Shown here: piece after piece, positions 1-7,338 of the stretch
How positions within the stretch are numbered: position 1 is the first letter of the stretch
How the letters are laid out: the number at the start of each line of letters is the position of its first letter
NCBI GenBank assembly: GCA_030064795.1
Contig: JASJEI010000228.1
Span: 1 to 15,826, forward strand
Length of the DNA: 15,826 nucleotides
From: Pleurocapsa sp. MO_226.B13
GTDB lineage: Bacteria > Cyanobacteriota > Cyanobacteriia > Cyanobacteriales > Xenococcaceae
Direction of reading: 5' to 3'
Notes under the pieces: generated by a model
What the model saw: only the letters and a program-made list of their open reading frames with translations
Databases searched by the model: none
Told to the model about the DNA's origin: nothing
Position numbers and translations under genes: made by a program

Positions 1-82
1 GAGTGCAGCTTTGAGAAATCGAGGATTGGGAATCTGTGTCCCATCGCTCAAACTAGCTGCTGCATTTACCCCAAAATCAAAT
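1..82 (-). pseudogene. tnpB: TnpB (IS200/IS605-type RNA-guided nuclease) fragment, cut by IS and by window edge
   Basis: Read leftwards on the minus strand, codons from 78 down to 1 give a peptide starting DFGVNAAASLSDGT and continuing through IPNPRFLKAAL. This matches the RuvC-I block of TnpB proteins, in which the Asp of the DFG/DLG motif is the first catalytic metal ligand and the following segment has the form NPRFLRKA. TnpB is the RNA-guided nuclease of IS200/IS605/IS607 elements. The frame is open to the left edge, so the downstream RuvC-II, zinc-finger and RuvC-III parts may lie outside the window. Its upstream (N-terminal) part is missing: it is replaced at 83 by the ISKra4-family element, and the frame meets a stop at 118-120 inside that element. 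Nothing like the missing half is found beyond the other IS end at 1804. The family call rests on one short motif block but the match is distinctive. Confidence 0.75.
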
Positions 83-112
83 GGGTGCAGCTCTATTGAG
101 CGAAAAGTTGAG

Positions 113-1679
113 CTACTTTACAAGGTTGAGATGGCGGCGAGGATTGACACCATCGTGAGGATTTTGAAGCTGAGGGAGCTTCTTTTCGGCATAGCGTGAG
201 GTGTGGTTCCGCTGTTGTTCTTGCTGCTCATGAAATGTCCAGTAGTCTTCGAGGTCACCGCTGGCATAAAGAGAACGTAACTTCAGCACTGCCTCAGCAC
301 CCCTCAGACAGAGAGCGTGCTCCTGTGCGATCCATCCGGTCATTGATGAGATGTCGACAGGTGCCCTCAATTACCCCGGAACAAATCGGAAAACCTTGGG
401 CCAGATAAGTTTGGTATTCTAGGAATTCTTTGTACTTCAAGAGGTAGTCAGCACATTTATCGACGGGTTTACGTTGAACTTCAGTCAGGCCTCGAAGTGT
501 TGCACTTCTACGGATTCCGCCAGCTACATAGCTGGCTTGCCCATATAAGAGCTTCAAAAACCGCTCAGCTACCCATTCTTCAGACTCTTTACTGCCAGCC
601 TGGAAAAAAGCATGAGCCGCTTTCCACAGATAGCTAAGGACATGCATCAAGTCGAGGATAATGGTGAGCTGGATAGAATGTTTCTGGGCATACTGCTTGA
701 GAAGGTCTAACTGAGTCTTATTCCCATCGACGAGAGCAATCCATTGCTTTTGTTGGTTGGGGTCTCGACGCAAGGCTTCGTCGAATACCTCCCCAATGAC
801 TTTCTGGGGTTCTTTCTGGAGACTCGCCCACACCCGCTTCTGTTCTGGGCGAGGTCGTTTGAATTCTACCAGTCGCAGACGTTGCATAATATTAGCGTAC
901 ACTTGTTCTGGCGTTCGTTCAAAAGGCTTAACTGTATAGACAGCAGCGACTGTTGCCATGCGCTTTGAGCCTTTTTTCTCCCCCTTTGATAGTTTGCTCT
1001 CCAGCTTCTGCTTACGCTTTTGGGCTGCTTTTTGGGTTGGCTGCCGCAGATCTGACTCTCCCATCACTACTCCTTTTCCATCCACGCTCAATGCCAGAAT
1101 GGAGCCGCTTTCTTGGGGCTCTAGGACTACTGAGTCTTGGTCATAAAAAGCATCGAAGTCAATTGCTGCGCGGTTCACCAGCTCTTCGGCTTGGCGTTTA
1201 GGCACATGGGCTCCTGTTGTTCTCTCCAGTCCCTCAATAGTTTCGTCGAAGGAGTTCTTGACCGCTTCGGTGGTCACCCCCTTGCGAACCCCAAGAGAGT
1301 AACGCTCTTTGGGTAAATTCAGGTCTCCATCGAGGGGATAGAGCATACTCTGCCCCTTGGCCTCATAGCCAATGCGATTGACCCAAACAGTTCCGAACAA
1401 TGACTCCAGCGAGCGCCCCCGTTCGCGCCTGTAAGGAAGAACCAGACCCTCATTATTCACCACAGGATTCAAGGACACACCCGGCCCTCTTGCCTCCAGG
1501 TGTCCCTGCAGAAGTAGCCGCATAACCTCGATTCCCCTAATGTTGATTAGGCTTTCCAGCTCACTGTGGGTCTTCTTCTGGGTTTCTCCCCCCGACAGCT
1601 CCTGCACCAATTCCTCGAATGCACGTTGAGCTGGAGTAAATGGGTTCTCTAGATCAACCAAATGTGCTTCAATCTTCAT
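113..1679 (-). pseudogene. ISKra4-family DDE transposase, frameshifted near its C-terminus
   Basis: The main frame starts at ATG 1679-1677, 7 bases after an AAAGGAG ribosome binding site (1693-1687), and gives 461 residues ending at 294. Expected acidic active-site residues are visible: D200 in LALSVDGKG, D318 in IALVDGNKT and E438 in SGVIEGTCRHL, the usual pattern of ISKra4 transposases. After RMDRTGAR the frame gives only SLSEGC and stops. The conserved C-terminal continuation (GAEAVLKLRSLYASGDLEDYW, then FHEQQEQQRNH) is present in the neighbouring frame and runs to a stop at 115-113. Compared with the usual GARW-S-L join, the sequence between about 300 and 320 appears to hold a net one-base gain, so the gene is probably inactive. 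All catalytic residues lie before the lesion, so partial function cannot be excluded, and a programmed frameshift is not usual for this family. Confidence 0.85.
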
Positions 1680-1680
1680 G

Positions 1681-1740
1681 GGGCTTCTCCTTTAACGAAC
1701 ATATGATGGTCAACTAATCCATATGTTCGCGGATAAGCCC
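1681..1740 (-). promoter_or_regulatory. Imperfect palindrome sequestering the transposase ribosome binding site
   Basis: The 60 bases directly upstream of the transposase start fold into a long hairpin: gggctt (1681-1686) pairs with aagccc (1735-1740), tcc (1688-1690) with gga (1731-1733), and cgaacatatg (1696-1705) with catatgttcg (1720-1729). In minus-strand RNA the Shine-Dalgarno bases GGA are in the 3' arm, so any transcript entering from upstream of 1740 would mask the start site. Such sequestration against read-through transcription is known for IS10 and IS50; applying it here is inference. Confidence 0.5.
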
Positions 1741-1745
1741 TTTTC

Positions 1746-2480
1746 TTGCCTAGTTTCTCTACCCAAAACCTTGACTCGGGTGTCGCTAGGAAGAGCTACA
1801 CCCTTTTAGATTTGGCTACAGGTACGGGAATGGTAGCCATAGAAACTGCTAACAAGGTTGGTTCTTCGGGAGAAGTTATAGGCATTGATATTTCTTCAGG
1901 ATTACTTGCGGTTGCTCAACAAAAGATCGATGCAGCGAAATTAAATAATGTTATCAAATTACTGTTAGCAGATGTCGAAACCCTAAACTTGCCTAAAAGT
2001 AGTTTTGATTGCATTTTCTGTTGTTCGGCACTACCTTTATTAACAGATGTTCCTGCGGATTTGCGCTTGTGGCATGGTTGTCTCGTCCCAGGAGGAAAGT
2101 TAGGCTTGTGCGTCTTTGCCGAAACTGCTTTTATTTATGGAGTTGTGTTACAAAAAATAGCCCGAAGTTACGGCATTAATATAGTTATGAGCGATTTAAC
2201 AGGAACTAAAGCAAAATGTCGCTCTTTACTGGAAAAAGCAGGATACAAAGATATTCAGATTACAACCGAACAATACGGCAGCTACATTACCTTAGAACCA
2301 TCTGCCAGTAAAAGTTGTGATACTAGTCTACAGCATCCTCACTGTCACCCTTTGTTGAAGCTAAAACCGCAAGAGTTAGAACAAGCAAAAGTCGAGTATG
2401 TTCGTGAATTAGAAGCGTTAGTTACAGAAAAAGGCATTTGGAATGATATCACAACCTACTTTGTAACTGGTAGTAAATAA
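1746..2480 (+). pseudogene. SAM-dependent methyltransferase (class I), 5'-truncated by the IS
   Basis: The open frame (TTG at 1746, 244 residues) contains class I methyltransferase motifs: motif I LDLATGTGMVAIE (residues 21-33), the ribose-binding acidic region GIDIS (46-50), LADVETLNLPKSSFDCIFCC (about 74-93, motifs II to IV) and a post-motif LVPGGKLGL (113-121), as in ubiquinone/menaquinone-type and small-molecule methyltransferases. The substrate cannot be told. The first 19 residues are encoded by the terminus of the ISKra4 element (ends 1803), so native coding begins only at the strand just before motif I. Family members usually have about 35 to 50 further N-terminal residues with part of the substrate-binding region. 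The frame has a stop at 1734-1736, so nothing is recovered upstream, and no good ribosome binding site precedes the TTG. The rest is intact to its stop. It may be a recent pseudogene, or a truncated protein expressed from IS sequence. Confidence 0.72.
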
Positions 2481-2505
2481 CCAAAAACCAAGAGAAACAA
2501 AATTT

Positions 2506-2913
2506 TTAATTAACGCGAGGTAACAATAATTCCTGTCTTCTTAATCGATCTTCGCGCTGCTGTCTTTGCTGCTGTATTCGTTGTCTGAGTTCATTCTGAT
2601 TTCGTTGCCACTGCTGTTGTCTTTGTTTAGATTGTTCTATCTTTTGGTCTTGGGTTCGTAATATTTGTTCGTATTCCTGATTTCTTTGCTGTCGCAATTG
2701 TTGTCTTTGTTCTTCGATAAGTCTTTGCTGCTGTTGAAATTCTTCTTGGCGGTCTCTTTGCTCGGTTCGCGGTTGTATAATTGCTTCTTGTAATGCTAGC
2801 TTGGTCTCAAAAGTCTTTTTTGGGTTTCCCGCAGCCGAATCTACTAGTAAGGTGGTCAGGATAAGCAGACAAAGCGGTTTGGTTTTGATTAGCCGATTTA
2901 ATCGATTTAGCAT
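2506..2913 (-). CDS. Secreted Gln/Arg-rich coiled-coil protein, function unknown
   Basis: This 135-residue protein has an N-terminal basic stretch (MLNRLNRLIKTK) followed by a hydrophobic core LCLLILTTLLVDSAAG, a plausible Sec signal peptide cleaved after about residue 28 or 29. The remainder, from about residue 35 to 125, is a low-complexity run rich in Gln, Arg and Glu (for example QQQQRLIEEQRQQLRQQ), which predicts a long helix or coiled coil. The start at 2913 is supported by an AGGAGAGG ribosome binding site (about 2925-2918). I do not recognise the family; low complexity makes homology calls unreliable. It would act outside the cytoplasmic membrane, perhaps as a periplasmic or cell-surface structural protein (inference). 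It runs convergently toward the methyltransferase with 25 bases between them, and has its own 170-base leader upstream. Confidence 0.65.
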   Translation of the reverse strand: MLNRLNRLIKTKPLCLLILTTLLVDSAAGNPKKTFETKLALQEAIIQPRTEQRDRQEEFQQQQRLIEEQRQQLRQQRNQEYEQILRTQDQKIEQSKQRQQQWQRNQNELRQRIQQQRQQREDRLRRQELLLPRVN

Positions 2914-3083
2914 TAGGTTTCCTCTCCTAGGAATAGAGTCTAAATTCCTTCGACTCTTTAAATATTGCCCTACTATTATTTTGACAGAACCGATAAAGAA
3001 AAGGATTAACCTTCGTATATTGCTAAAAGTAAATTGGTAATCTGCGATCGCTAATCCTTATTTCCTGATTCCTCGTTCCTCAA

Positions 3084-3350
3084 TTACCCTCTGGTAATGC
3101 GGACATGACTCATAATCCGACTTTTTCTTGCTTCCTTGCTGCCAGAATTAAGATCGTAGTTACCCTTGCTACGCTCTAGATGTTCCATACGTCTTTTTTG
3201 GGTACTAGATGATGTCGCAGATCCATTCTCTGGATTGTAGTTTTGCGGAAGACGTTGAAAATTAATTTCCCCACCAGAACTTTTAGCTAAATGTTCTCTA
3301 ATGCGCTTTGTACGGTCTGAGGGAAAGCCCGATGTTTGCTGATTTGCCAT
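3084..3350 (-). CDS. Small basic protein with a three-fold R-x-x-E/S-H-L/V motif, function unknown
   Basis: The 88-residue product begins MANQQTSGFP and has no signal peptide or membrane segment. An 11-residue motif occurs three times: RIREHLAKSSG (16-26), RRMEHLERSKG (53-63) and RIMSHVRITRG (78-88, the C-terminus). The consensus is R-x-x-[ES]-H-[LV]-x-[KRI]-[ST]-x-G, each preceded by a basic residue, with Ser/Gly/Asn-rich, likely disordered linkers between. Repeated short basic motifs in a disordered protein suggest a scaffold or multivalent binding partner, but that is inference. The ATG at 3350 is the first in frame; just upstream is AGCTA, so the ribosome binding site is weak. The pattern of clean motif conservation within a single protein argues that this is a real gene rather than a chance frame. 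I do not recognise the family. Confidence 0.68.
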   Translation of the reverse strand: MANQQTSGFPSDRTKRIREHLAKSSGGEINFQRLPQNYNPENGSATSSSTQKRRMEHLERSKGNYDLNSGSKEARKSRIMSHVRITRG

Positions 3351-3737
3351 AGCTAATATGTATCAAATATGTATCAAAAAAATATCTGATTATATTTTGA
3401 CTCATTTGCTACATATTGAATTAAAAATATTTGTAGGTTCTACCACCTGGCTTTACTACTCAATTTCTGCACTTTCGGTTTATTGTCCTAAATTATATAG
3501 CTTTTAAGTATTTTTACGAGGAAAAAATAAAGTTTTAATAAATTTGGCAAACCACAAATATTGCTACTTCATAGTTATAATTATTGCCAATAAAGGAGCG
3601 AAGCATAATTTACCTTTACTGGGACTAGTAAACAAGACAAATCTAGTTTTTAGATCATAGATAAAAATAGTGATAGTATAAGTGTAACCTCGTAAGAGTA
3701 AATACTGAAAACTTTATTTTTATTGCCTTATTTCGAT
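3351..3737. other. 387-base AT-rich intergenic region between divergent genes
   Basis: No convincing gene is seen here. It separates the minus-strand small basic protein from the plus-strand membrane-anchored protein, so it should hold both promoters. On the minus strand a TATAAT (3394-3389) could be a -10 box but lacks a good -35 element. Between it and the start codon the 11-base unit ATGTATCAAAT/ATGTATCAAAA is tandemly duplicated (about 3358-3379). On the plus strand, TATAAG near 3676-3681 is a possible -10 box. None of these is supported beyond motif resemblance. Confidence 0.4.
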
Positions 3738-4508
3738 ATGCCCTTCGTACAATTAGGGAAAATTACTAAAACCTTACCTGCGATCGCTCCTTTTGTTTGT
3801 TTGGCGGGTATTGTGCTTTTACAAAGCCAAGAATATAAAAAATCTCTTCAACAATTAGACCGTGCTAACTATCTCAGTCAAGAACAAGAACAAGCAAGAT
3901 TAGTCAAATTTCAAAGGCAAACACCTGCCCTTGGTTTTGATAACTTAGTTGCAGATTGGTCGTATCTCAATTTTGTTCAGTACTTCGGCGATAAAAATGC
4001 TAGAGAGACAATTGGCTATCAATTAGTACCTGAATATTTTGCGACTATTACTCAGATCGATCCCCGCTTTACTCAAGCTCATTTAAGACTTTCTATTGCT
4101 AATTCTATGTACGCTGGCGAAGCTGAAACCACCGTTACTTTGATGGAAGAAGTTTTAGCTTCAGTAGAACCAGAATCTGAAGGTGCTGCACTACTTTGGA
4201 CTTCTAAAGGATTGGACGAATTACTTTTTTTGGGCAACAAAAAAGCAGCAATTAATTCTTATAAAATAGCTGCACAATGGGCTAATTTAAGTACGGATAG
4301 TCGTCCTGATGGCTTGACTATCAAAGATTTAGAAACAGCTTTAGAGTCTACTACCGAAATAGAAATCAAAGAAGCTCAAATCAGAGCTTGGTCTAGTGTC
4401 TTAGGTCATGTTAAAGATCATCAAAGAAAAAGAGAAATTATCAATAAGATTAGTAATCTCAAGGCAGAATTGCTCATTTTAGAACGAGCAGCAGCAACAT
4501 CAAACTAA
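3738..4508 (+). CDS. Membrane-anchored helical protein, TPR-like, function unknown
   Basis: I take the ATG at 3738 (256 residues) rather than the in-frame TTG at 3723, because ATG is the commoner start and the extra five residues are not distinctive; neither has a clear Shine-Dalgarno sequence. Residues about 8 to 30 form one hydrophobic helix (LPAIAPFVCLAGIVLLQ) with lysines before it, so the protein is probably anchored in a membrane with a soluble C-terminal part. The remainder is strongly helical, with segments such as AHLRLSIANSMYAGEAETTVTLMEEVLA and ALLWTSKGLDELLFLGNKKAAINSYKIAAQWA that resemble tetratricopeptide-like helical pairs, though canonical TPR residues are not fully present. 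It ends convergently with the GNAT gene: the two stop codons overlap (4505-4508). Proteins of this layout are common in cyanobacteria as uncharacterised proteins; no function is claimed. Confidence 0.75.
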   Translation: MPFVQLGKITKTLPAIAPFVCLAGIVLLQSQEYKKSLQQLDRANYLSQEQEQARLVKFQRQTPALGFDNLVADWSYLNFVQYFGDKNARETIGYQLVPEYFATITQIDPRFTQAHLRLSIANSMYAGEAETTVTLMEEVLASVEPESEGAALLWTSKGLDELLFLGNKKAAINSYKIAAQWANLSTDSRPDGLTIKDLETALESTTEIEIKEAQIRAWSSVLGHVKDHQRKREIINKISNLKAELLILERAAATSN

Positions 4509-4972
4509 GGAATTAAGATTTTTTCCATTAAGTAATTAACAAAATTCTCGCCTCGACAACTGACTTGTTGTTCTTTAATTACTGAAAATCCTTGCTTAGT
4601 AAAAAATGGTTTGGCGGTAATGCTAGCTTCTGTATATAAACGAGCTAAATGCAATTCTACAGCTTTAGCTTCTATGGCGCGATAAATTTTCGTGCCTACT
4701 CCTTGACCCTGATATTGGAAATGACAATAAAAACAATCAATATGACCATTTGTTTCTAATTCTCCAAAACCAATAATCTTTTTATTTTCTTCGGCTACAT
4801 AAGTAAACCGACTCGAACATATTGCTAGCCAATCTCGGAAATAAATATTATCGGGCGACCAAGCTTTTACTTGTGCTAAAGAATAATCTTTAATATTAAT
4901 TTTTCTAACCGTATCGTGGAATATTTGGGCGATTTGTTCGGTATCTTTTGGTTGGAATAATCTAACTATCAT
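4505..4972 (-). CDS. GNAT-family N-acetyltransferase, YafP-like
   Basis: The 155-residue protein has the GNAT fold signature: an N-terminal strand MIVRLFQPKDTEQIAQIFHDTV, a central strand KKIIGFGELE (64-73), strand HIDCFYCHFQYQGQGVGTKIY (77-97) carrying the acetyl-CoA pyrophosphate-binding loop Q-x-x-G-x-G (86-91), and the C-terminal block TEASITAKPFFTKQGFSVIKEQQVSCRGENFVNYLMEK (114-151). That last block closely resembles E. coli YafP and relatives (ASITAKPFFER-x-GF, then VECRG), so I assign it to the YafP-like subgroup; the acceptor substrate is unknown. The length is typical of a complete single-domain enzyme. It overlaps the 3' end of the convergent upstream gene by four bases, so each transcript must end inside the other gene unless termination is coupled. 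No partner gene lies in the same direction nearby. Confidence 0.9.
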   Translation of the reverse strand: MIVRLFQPKDTEQIAQIFHDTVRKINIKDYSLAQVKAWSPDNIYFRDWLAICSSRFTYVAEENKKIIGFGELETNGHIDCFYCHFQYQGQGVGTKIYRAIEAKAVELHLARLYTEASITAKPFFTKQGFSVIKEQQVSCRGENFVNYLMEKILIP

Positions 4973-5334
4973 TGTTTAGATCGAGCGAATATTTGAAGTC
5001 TTATATTTTCTGCGATCGCAATTATTATCATTTATTGTTTAATTGCTAGAAAAAAGCCTGTAGGGTGGGCAAACATGACATGAGAAAATTAGCGTTTCGT
5101 TCAATATTGTTACCCACCAAACTAACCAACCATTTGTAGCTAAAGCCACAATATTTAAATTAGACATTTTTGTTTGGTGAAATAACCATATAAAGATAGA
5201 TAAGCATCTTTAACTAACTACAACCACAGACAGAGATATTGACCTCGTTTCGCTCAGTCATTGATTAAATGAAATTAATTAGCGATCGCAACAAATGAAT
5301 GACTCTCAAAAGATATTTTAGTCTTCCTATTATG
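4973..5334. other. 362-base intergenic region with HIP1 sites and a hairpin-like repeat
   Basis: No gene is seen. The region holds two HIP1 palindromes (gcgatcgc near 5012 and 5282) and a short imperfect inverted repeat: tagggtgggcaa (5061-5072) facing ttgttacccacc (about 5107-5118). The phrase built on TAGGGTGGGCA with a facing CCCACC is a recurrent interspersed repeat of cyanobacterial intergenic DNA (recognition from memory). It also holds the leader of the GNAT gene and the 3' end of the cryptochrome transcript; I see no strong terminator. Confidence 0.5.
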
Positions 5335-6795
5335 TCAACCTACCGCACTTTGATAAACCTTTTCGTTGGCTTTGATTGATTTGAAAAAGTCTACTACTGG
5401 ACGTGGATAGTCTACGCCTAATCTAACTGCATATTGTTTTTGTTCGTCTTGACTTAGTTTCCAAGGTTCGCGTACTTTGTCCCCAGGTAAGGAGGCTAAT
5501 TCTGGTAACCAGTGTTTAATGTATTCTCCTTTGGGATCGTAGTCTTTGGTTTGTTTGGGAATATTAAAGTAACGAAAACCCCGCGCATCGTTACCTACCC
5601 CTGCGGTATAGTTCCAGTTGCCCCAATTACTGCACACATCATAATCAACGAGCAAAGATTCAAACCACTCTGCACCCATGCGCCAGTCAATACCCAAATT
5701 TTTAGTCAAAAAGCTGGCAACATTTTGTCTGCCTCGGTTGGACATAAAGCCCGTAGCTGCTATCTCTCGCATATTTGCATCAACTAGGGGATAGCCTGTT
5801 TTGCCTTCACGCCAGAGGTCAAATCTTTCCCAGTCCTGTTTCCAAGGAATCGATATCCCCTGCAACCCTTCAATTTTAAAGATTTCGTTACCGTGTTTTG
5901 CCACAATAAAGCGGAAGAAATCTCGCCAAATAAGTTCAAAAATCAGCCAGTAGGTAGAGTTGTTTTTGACTCTTTTATATTCGTATTCAATTACGCGATC
6001 GCTAATATATCGAGGAGAAATACATCCCAAAGCCAACCAGGGAGAGAATTTAGAAGAGTAATTTGCCCCTAACATTCCGTTACGAGTTTCTTTATAATTT
6101 TTGAGACAATCTTCTTGCCAAAAGTAAACCTCCAGTCTCTTAATCGCTTCGGTTTCGCCACCTTTAAATTTTAATACCGCCCGCTCGTCAAATTCAGGTT
6201 TTTCTAAGCCCAATTCTTCTAGGGTGGGGATTTCCCCCAGTTCGATTTCGGGTAGAGATGGTAACTCTTTTGGTGCGGGAATAGCTTGGTTAATTTCGGA
6301 TTTTTTCTCTACCTGCTTGCGGAAATTGGTATATAACTCTGGAACTTGGTTTATTTTAAAAGGCAAATCTTCGGGTAGATATAAAGTAGCTTCCCAATAG
6401 GTTGCAGTCTCGATATTTTTAGCAGAAAGAGCTTTTTTGAGTTTCTTCTCAACTCGTTTTTCTTCCGATGTTACCTCTTTACTATAAGCAACTGTGTCTA
6501 CCTTTAGCTGTTCGGCGATCGCGGGTATTATTTCCTCTGGTAAACCCCGACGCACCACTAGGTTACTACCCAATTTTTGTAGCGAAGAACGTAAGTCAGC
6601 AACACTTTCCAGCAGAAATTGAGCGCGATAACTACCAGTCTTGGGAAAGCCAAAGGATGTCTCGCCAAAGCTGCGATCGTCAAAGCAATATACGGGAATT
6701 ATCTCTGCTTGCTGTTGTACTGCTTCATCCAGTGCCAAAAGATCGTGAACTCTTAAGTCATTGCGATACCAAATTAAGATACGTTGTCTGCTCAT
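5335..6795 (-). CDS. cry: Cryptochrome DASH (photolyase/cryptochrome family)
   Basis: The 486-residue protein covers the full family length. The N-terminal alpha/beta photolyase domain, which binds the antenna cofactor, spans about residues 1-170 (start RILIWYRNDLRVHDLLALDEA). The FAD-binding helical domain follows: SKFSPWLALGCISPR (248-262) and the long conserved block from GYPLVDANMREIAATGF (334) to DYDVCSNWGNWNYTAGVGNDAR (384-405). The forms SNWGNWNY and VGNDAR, followed by FNIPKQ and YDPKGEYIKHWLPEL (419-433), are typical of the DASH branch rather than CPD photolyases. DASH proteins bind FAD and folate and repair CPDs in single-stranded DNA; signalling roles are also reported, for example in Synechocystis. 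The ATG at 6795 matches the conserved N-terminus MSRQRILIWYRNDLR. It appears to be a single-gene unit with a long upstream region. It might be annotated simply as deoxyribodipyrimidine photolyase. Confidence 0.95.
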   Translation of the reverse strand: MSRQRILIWYRNDLRVHDLLALDEAVQQQAEIIPVYCFDDRSFGETSFGFPKTGSYRAQFLLESVADLRSSLQKLGSNLVVRRGLPEEIIPAIAEQLKVDTVAYSKEVTSEEKRVEKKLKKALSAKNIETATYWEATLYLPEDLPFKINQVPELYTNFRKQVEKKSEINQAIPAPKELPSLPEIELGEIPTLEELGLEKPEFDERAVLKFKGGETEAIKRLEVYFWQEDCLKNYKETRNGMLGANYSSKFSPWLALGCISPRYISDRVIEYEYKRVKNNSTYWLIFELIWRDFFRFIVAKHGNEIFKIEGLQGISIPWKQDWERFDLWREGKTGYPLVDANMREIAATGFMSNRGRQNVASFLTKNLGIDWRMGAEWFESLLVDYDVCSNWGNWNYTAGVGNDARGFRYFNIPKQTKDYDPKGEYIKHWLPELASLPGDKVREPWKLSQDEQKQYAVRLGVDYPRPVVDFFKSIKANEKVYQSAVG

Positions 6796-6999
6796 ACTGA
6801 AATTAAATTTATTTATTTAAATGTTGATTCGGTTTTTGGGAAAGCTATTCGCTTTTGTGGTACAAGATCGCGATCGCACCCTCGTCTGTTAAGAATAGCT
6901 AACTTTTGTTATATATATTTATGTAATTAAAGTGAAATGCAAATTACATGGCCGCCCGCAAAAAGCAAGGCATCCTGGTTGACCTAAGCTAGGGATCTC

Positions 7000-7243
7000 T
7001 TTTTTAGTCCGATTGTCGCAGCGGATAGGCAGGCGATCGCCTGGTTCTCAGTTGTTTGGACGTGGAAACACAACTAAATAAGTCGGCTCGTCGAAAGAGG
7101 AAACCACTTTAGTGATAAAGTAAATCCTCTTCACTTCTAGGGAGAGGAGAACGTCAATGAAGGTAATTCTAGTGAGGGAGGTGGCGCGATCGCGCTACTT
7201 TAGCAAATCCCATCGCTGTATCGATTGCACAGCGATGGTTTTC
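7000..7243 (+). ncRNA. Candidate structured RNA ending in a terminator-like hairpin
   Basis: Consecutive stems can be drawn. CAGGCGATCGCCTG (about 7030-7043) is a perfect palindrome. GTTGT and ACAAC (about 7050-7075) enclose the next loop. A two-part stem pairs AAGAGGA (7095-7101) with TCCTCTT (7125-7131), outside ACTTTA (7106-7111) with TAAAGT (7116-7121), capped by GTGA, a GNRA-type tetraloop. A HIP1-centred stem follows near 7181-7198. Last comes a perfect 10-base stem CCATCGCTGT (7209-7218) with ACAGCGATGG (7228-7237) followed by TTTT. I do not recognise a known RNA family. Both the ends and the strand are inferred, the strand from the T-run after the final hairpin. Confidence 0.4.
7209..7242 (+). 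terminator. Rho-independent terminator-like hairpin
   Basis: A perfect 10-base-pair stem (CCATCGCTGT at 7209-7218 with ACAGCGATGG at 7228-7237) encloses a 9-base loop and is followed by four or more T on the plus strand. The T-run is short, so it may instead be an internal RNA hairpin. It lies inside the 60-codon frame starting at 7157, which argues against that frame being a real gene. Confidence 0.45.
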
Positions 7244-7338
7244 GCGACAGGCTGTGTGACTGTGAAACCAGCCTTCGATCTACGGCTAGTACAATTACTA
7301 GTTTGCGATCTACTACATAACGACTGCCATTTCTGGTG

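Larger units (their letters stand above)
83..1803 (-). mobile_element. ISKra4-family insertion sequence, complete with terminal inverted repeats
   Basis: The element is 1721 bp. Its left terminus reads gggtgcagctct (83-94) and its right terminus reads agagctacaccc (1792-1803). The reverse complement of the right end, gggtgtagctct, matches the left in 11 of 12 positions, and further matches follow (agcga at 99-103 against the same bases on the right), so these look like true terminal inverted repeats. The single gene inside is an ISKra4-type DDE transposase on the minus strand. No direct target duplication is visible: the left flank ends in aatcaaat and the right flank begins ttttagat. The interior is more GC-rich than the surrounding DNA and I saw no HIP1 sites in it. 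Family assignment is from the transposase; the ends are inferred by eye. Confidence 0.78.

Noticed and set aside
744..1201. Several plus-strand frames across the transposase
   Set aside because: They are antisense to the well-supported ISKra4 transposase with no protein features.
5512..6800. Plus-strand frames across the cryptochrome gene
   Set aside because: They are shadows of a strongly conserved gene on the other strand.
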